DNA of 9,004 bases from Patescibacteria group bacterium. Its GTDB lineage: Bacteria; Patescibacteriota; Patescibacteriia; UBA2591; UBA6264. The notes below the pieces were generated by a model. The model was not told where the DNA came from, made no database searches, and worked only from the letters and a program-made list of their open reading frames with translations. A program made the translations under genes and the position numbers. The stretch covers positions 1-9,004 of the forward strand of contig JAHIMV010000078.1 in NCBI GenBank assembly GCA_018896315.1. Direction: 5' to 3'. Positions 8,256 to 9,004 of this stretch are shown here, one piece after another; the first letter of the stretch is position 1, and each line of letters opens with the position of its first letter.

Positions 8256-9004
8256 CTACCTTTGCAAAAAATCTGCTTGAAATACTTTATCTCCAAAATA
8301 ACCTATATCAAAACCTTTTTTAATTATGTTCCCCTCTGGATCTTGCATACTAAACATTGCTCTTCCGTCCACATTTTGCGCCCAAATAGTATTCCCTTCA
8401 ATAATGCCCTCTGCATTAGATGGTGGCTGAAATCCAATATCGTTATCAAATTTTATAATCTTATAATCTTTTGATAAATTTAACATAGTTTCTAAACTCA
8501 AATCAGTTGATTTGGTTAAATTTAGATGATCCCGAGCGTCAAATAATTTATTAACCTCATCTATACTTAAATCTTTATGTTCTGATACAAAATTTGATAG
8601 TTCTACAAATTGAGGACTATTTTCTGCAATATTATACAAGGTAGCTATATCCTTTATATCGCTTATTTCTGCCATTTCAGTAGTAGGATATTCTACAGTT
8701 TTCCCTTCTGACCCCGCCTTGAATAGCTCTTTAGGTGTTGTTGGTGGTTTATTAGGAACTGATTCAGGAATTTCCTCCGGAGACTGACCAGCCACAGGTT
8801 TAGGTTTAACTAATTCTTCTTTAAGGTCTTTTATTTTTTCTTGGGTTTGTTTTATTTGTTTATCTATTTCAGCTTCTGACTCAGGAGGAACTACTGGTGC
8901 TGTTTCTGGTTGTTCAGTTGATGAAGGAACCACTGTCTCTGTAACACCTTGTTCCGGTGTTATAGGTCCTCCTTTATGCAAGCCTTTTTGAATCGCTTCT
9001 TGAG
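8256..9004 (-). CDS. Proline/glutamate-rich protein of unknown function, 5' end outside window
   Basis: No family recognised. The frame is open to the right edge, and 248 codons are visible before the TAG at 8258-8256. A TTG at 8981 could be a start (241 residues), but in-frame sequence continues upstream (QEAIQKGL) and there is no ATG, so the gene is more likely truncated by the window. Visible parts: an acidic, Pro/Thr/Glu-rich low-complexity segment with a short coiled coil (EAEIDKQIKQTQEKIKDLKEEL), then a second Pro-rich linker, then a more globular C-terminal region of about 150 residues ending GYFGDKVFQADFLQR. No transmembrane segment is seen in the visible part. It is convergent with the coiled-coil gene and may share its terminator. 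An envelope-linked or secreted role is possible but unsupported. Confidence 0.75.
   Translation of the reverse strand, partial: QEAIQKGLHKGGPITPEQGVTETVVPSSTEQPETAPVVPPESEAEIDKQIKQTQEKIKDLKEELVKPKPVAGQSPEEIPESVPNKPPTTPKELFKAGSEGKTVEYPTTEMAEISDIKDIATLYNIAENSPQFVELSNFVSEHKDLSIDEVNKLFDARDHLNLTKSTDLSLETMLNLSKDYKIIKFDNDIGFQPPSNAEGIIEGNTIWAQNVDGRAMFSMQDPEGNIIKKGFDIGYFGDKVFQADFLQR

Noticed and set aside
7911..8474. Open frames 7911-8162 (minus) and 8247-8474 (plus)
   Set aside because: They are shadows of the coiled-coil gene and of the convergent Pro-rich gene respectively, and the first crosses part of the terminator hairpin.

Overview
The window is A+T-rich bacterial DNA from a compact genome. 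It carries a chain of core housekeeping genes on the minus strand and two unrecognised genes at the right-hand end. The style is compatible with a Patescibacteria/CPR-type bacterium: a short one-helix SecE, a dTMP kinase of the FPRYG/NRY type, core genes without Shine-Dalgarno sequences, and intergenic DNA full of palindromes and short tandem repeats. That placement is an inference from gene style and has not been tested by phylogeny.

Layout. In transcription order on the minus strand: gyrB (7127-3486), a 373-base spacer, secE (3106-2924), nusG (2737-2192), rplK/L11 (2009-1584), rplA/L1 (1356-679), and tmk (663 to the left edge, cut off). The secE-nusG-rplK-rplA order is the classic bacterial transcription/translation operon, with thymidylate kinase added at its end. 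Right of gyrB lies a divergent promoter region, then a plus-strand gene (7518-8132) for a membrane-anchored coiled-coil protein of unknown function. That gene has its own strong promoter, Shine-Dalgarno sequence and terminator. A proline-rich minus-strand gene of unknown function (8256 to the right edge, 5' end missing) converges on it.

Strongest unusual features. (1) Each of the three intercistronic spacers of the secE-nusG-rplK-rplA segment holds a copy of the same structured repeat. Its core is a 58-nt perfect three-way junction: an invariant 12-bp outer stem enclosing two hairpins with no unpaired base at the junction. In the copy between secE and nusG the two inner hairpins have quite different sequences, yet the fold and the 58-nt length are kept, which points to selection on structure. 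(2) GyrB is interrupted by a 534-residue intein placed inside the catalytic DxDxD motif of the TOPRIM domain. It has intact-looking splicing blocks, two LAGLIDADG homing-endonuclease motifs and an embedded XRE-like helix-turn-helix segment. (3) The gyrB-secE spacer is a mosaic of at least five short tandem-repeat families, bounded by an inverted repeat. (4) The plus-strand coiled-coil gene differs from its neighbours in base composition and expression signals.

How the genes work together. GyrB (after intein splicing) acts in DNA supercoiling. SecE is part of the Sec translocon. NusG links RNA polymerase to ribosomes and Rho. L11 and L1 form the stalks of the large ribosomal subunit. Tmk makes dTDP for DNA synthesis. 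The two right-hand genes look like envelope or accessory proteins and have no evident link to the core genes.
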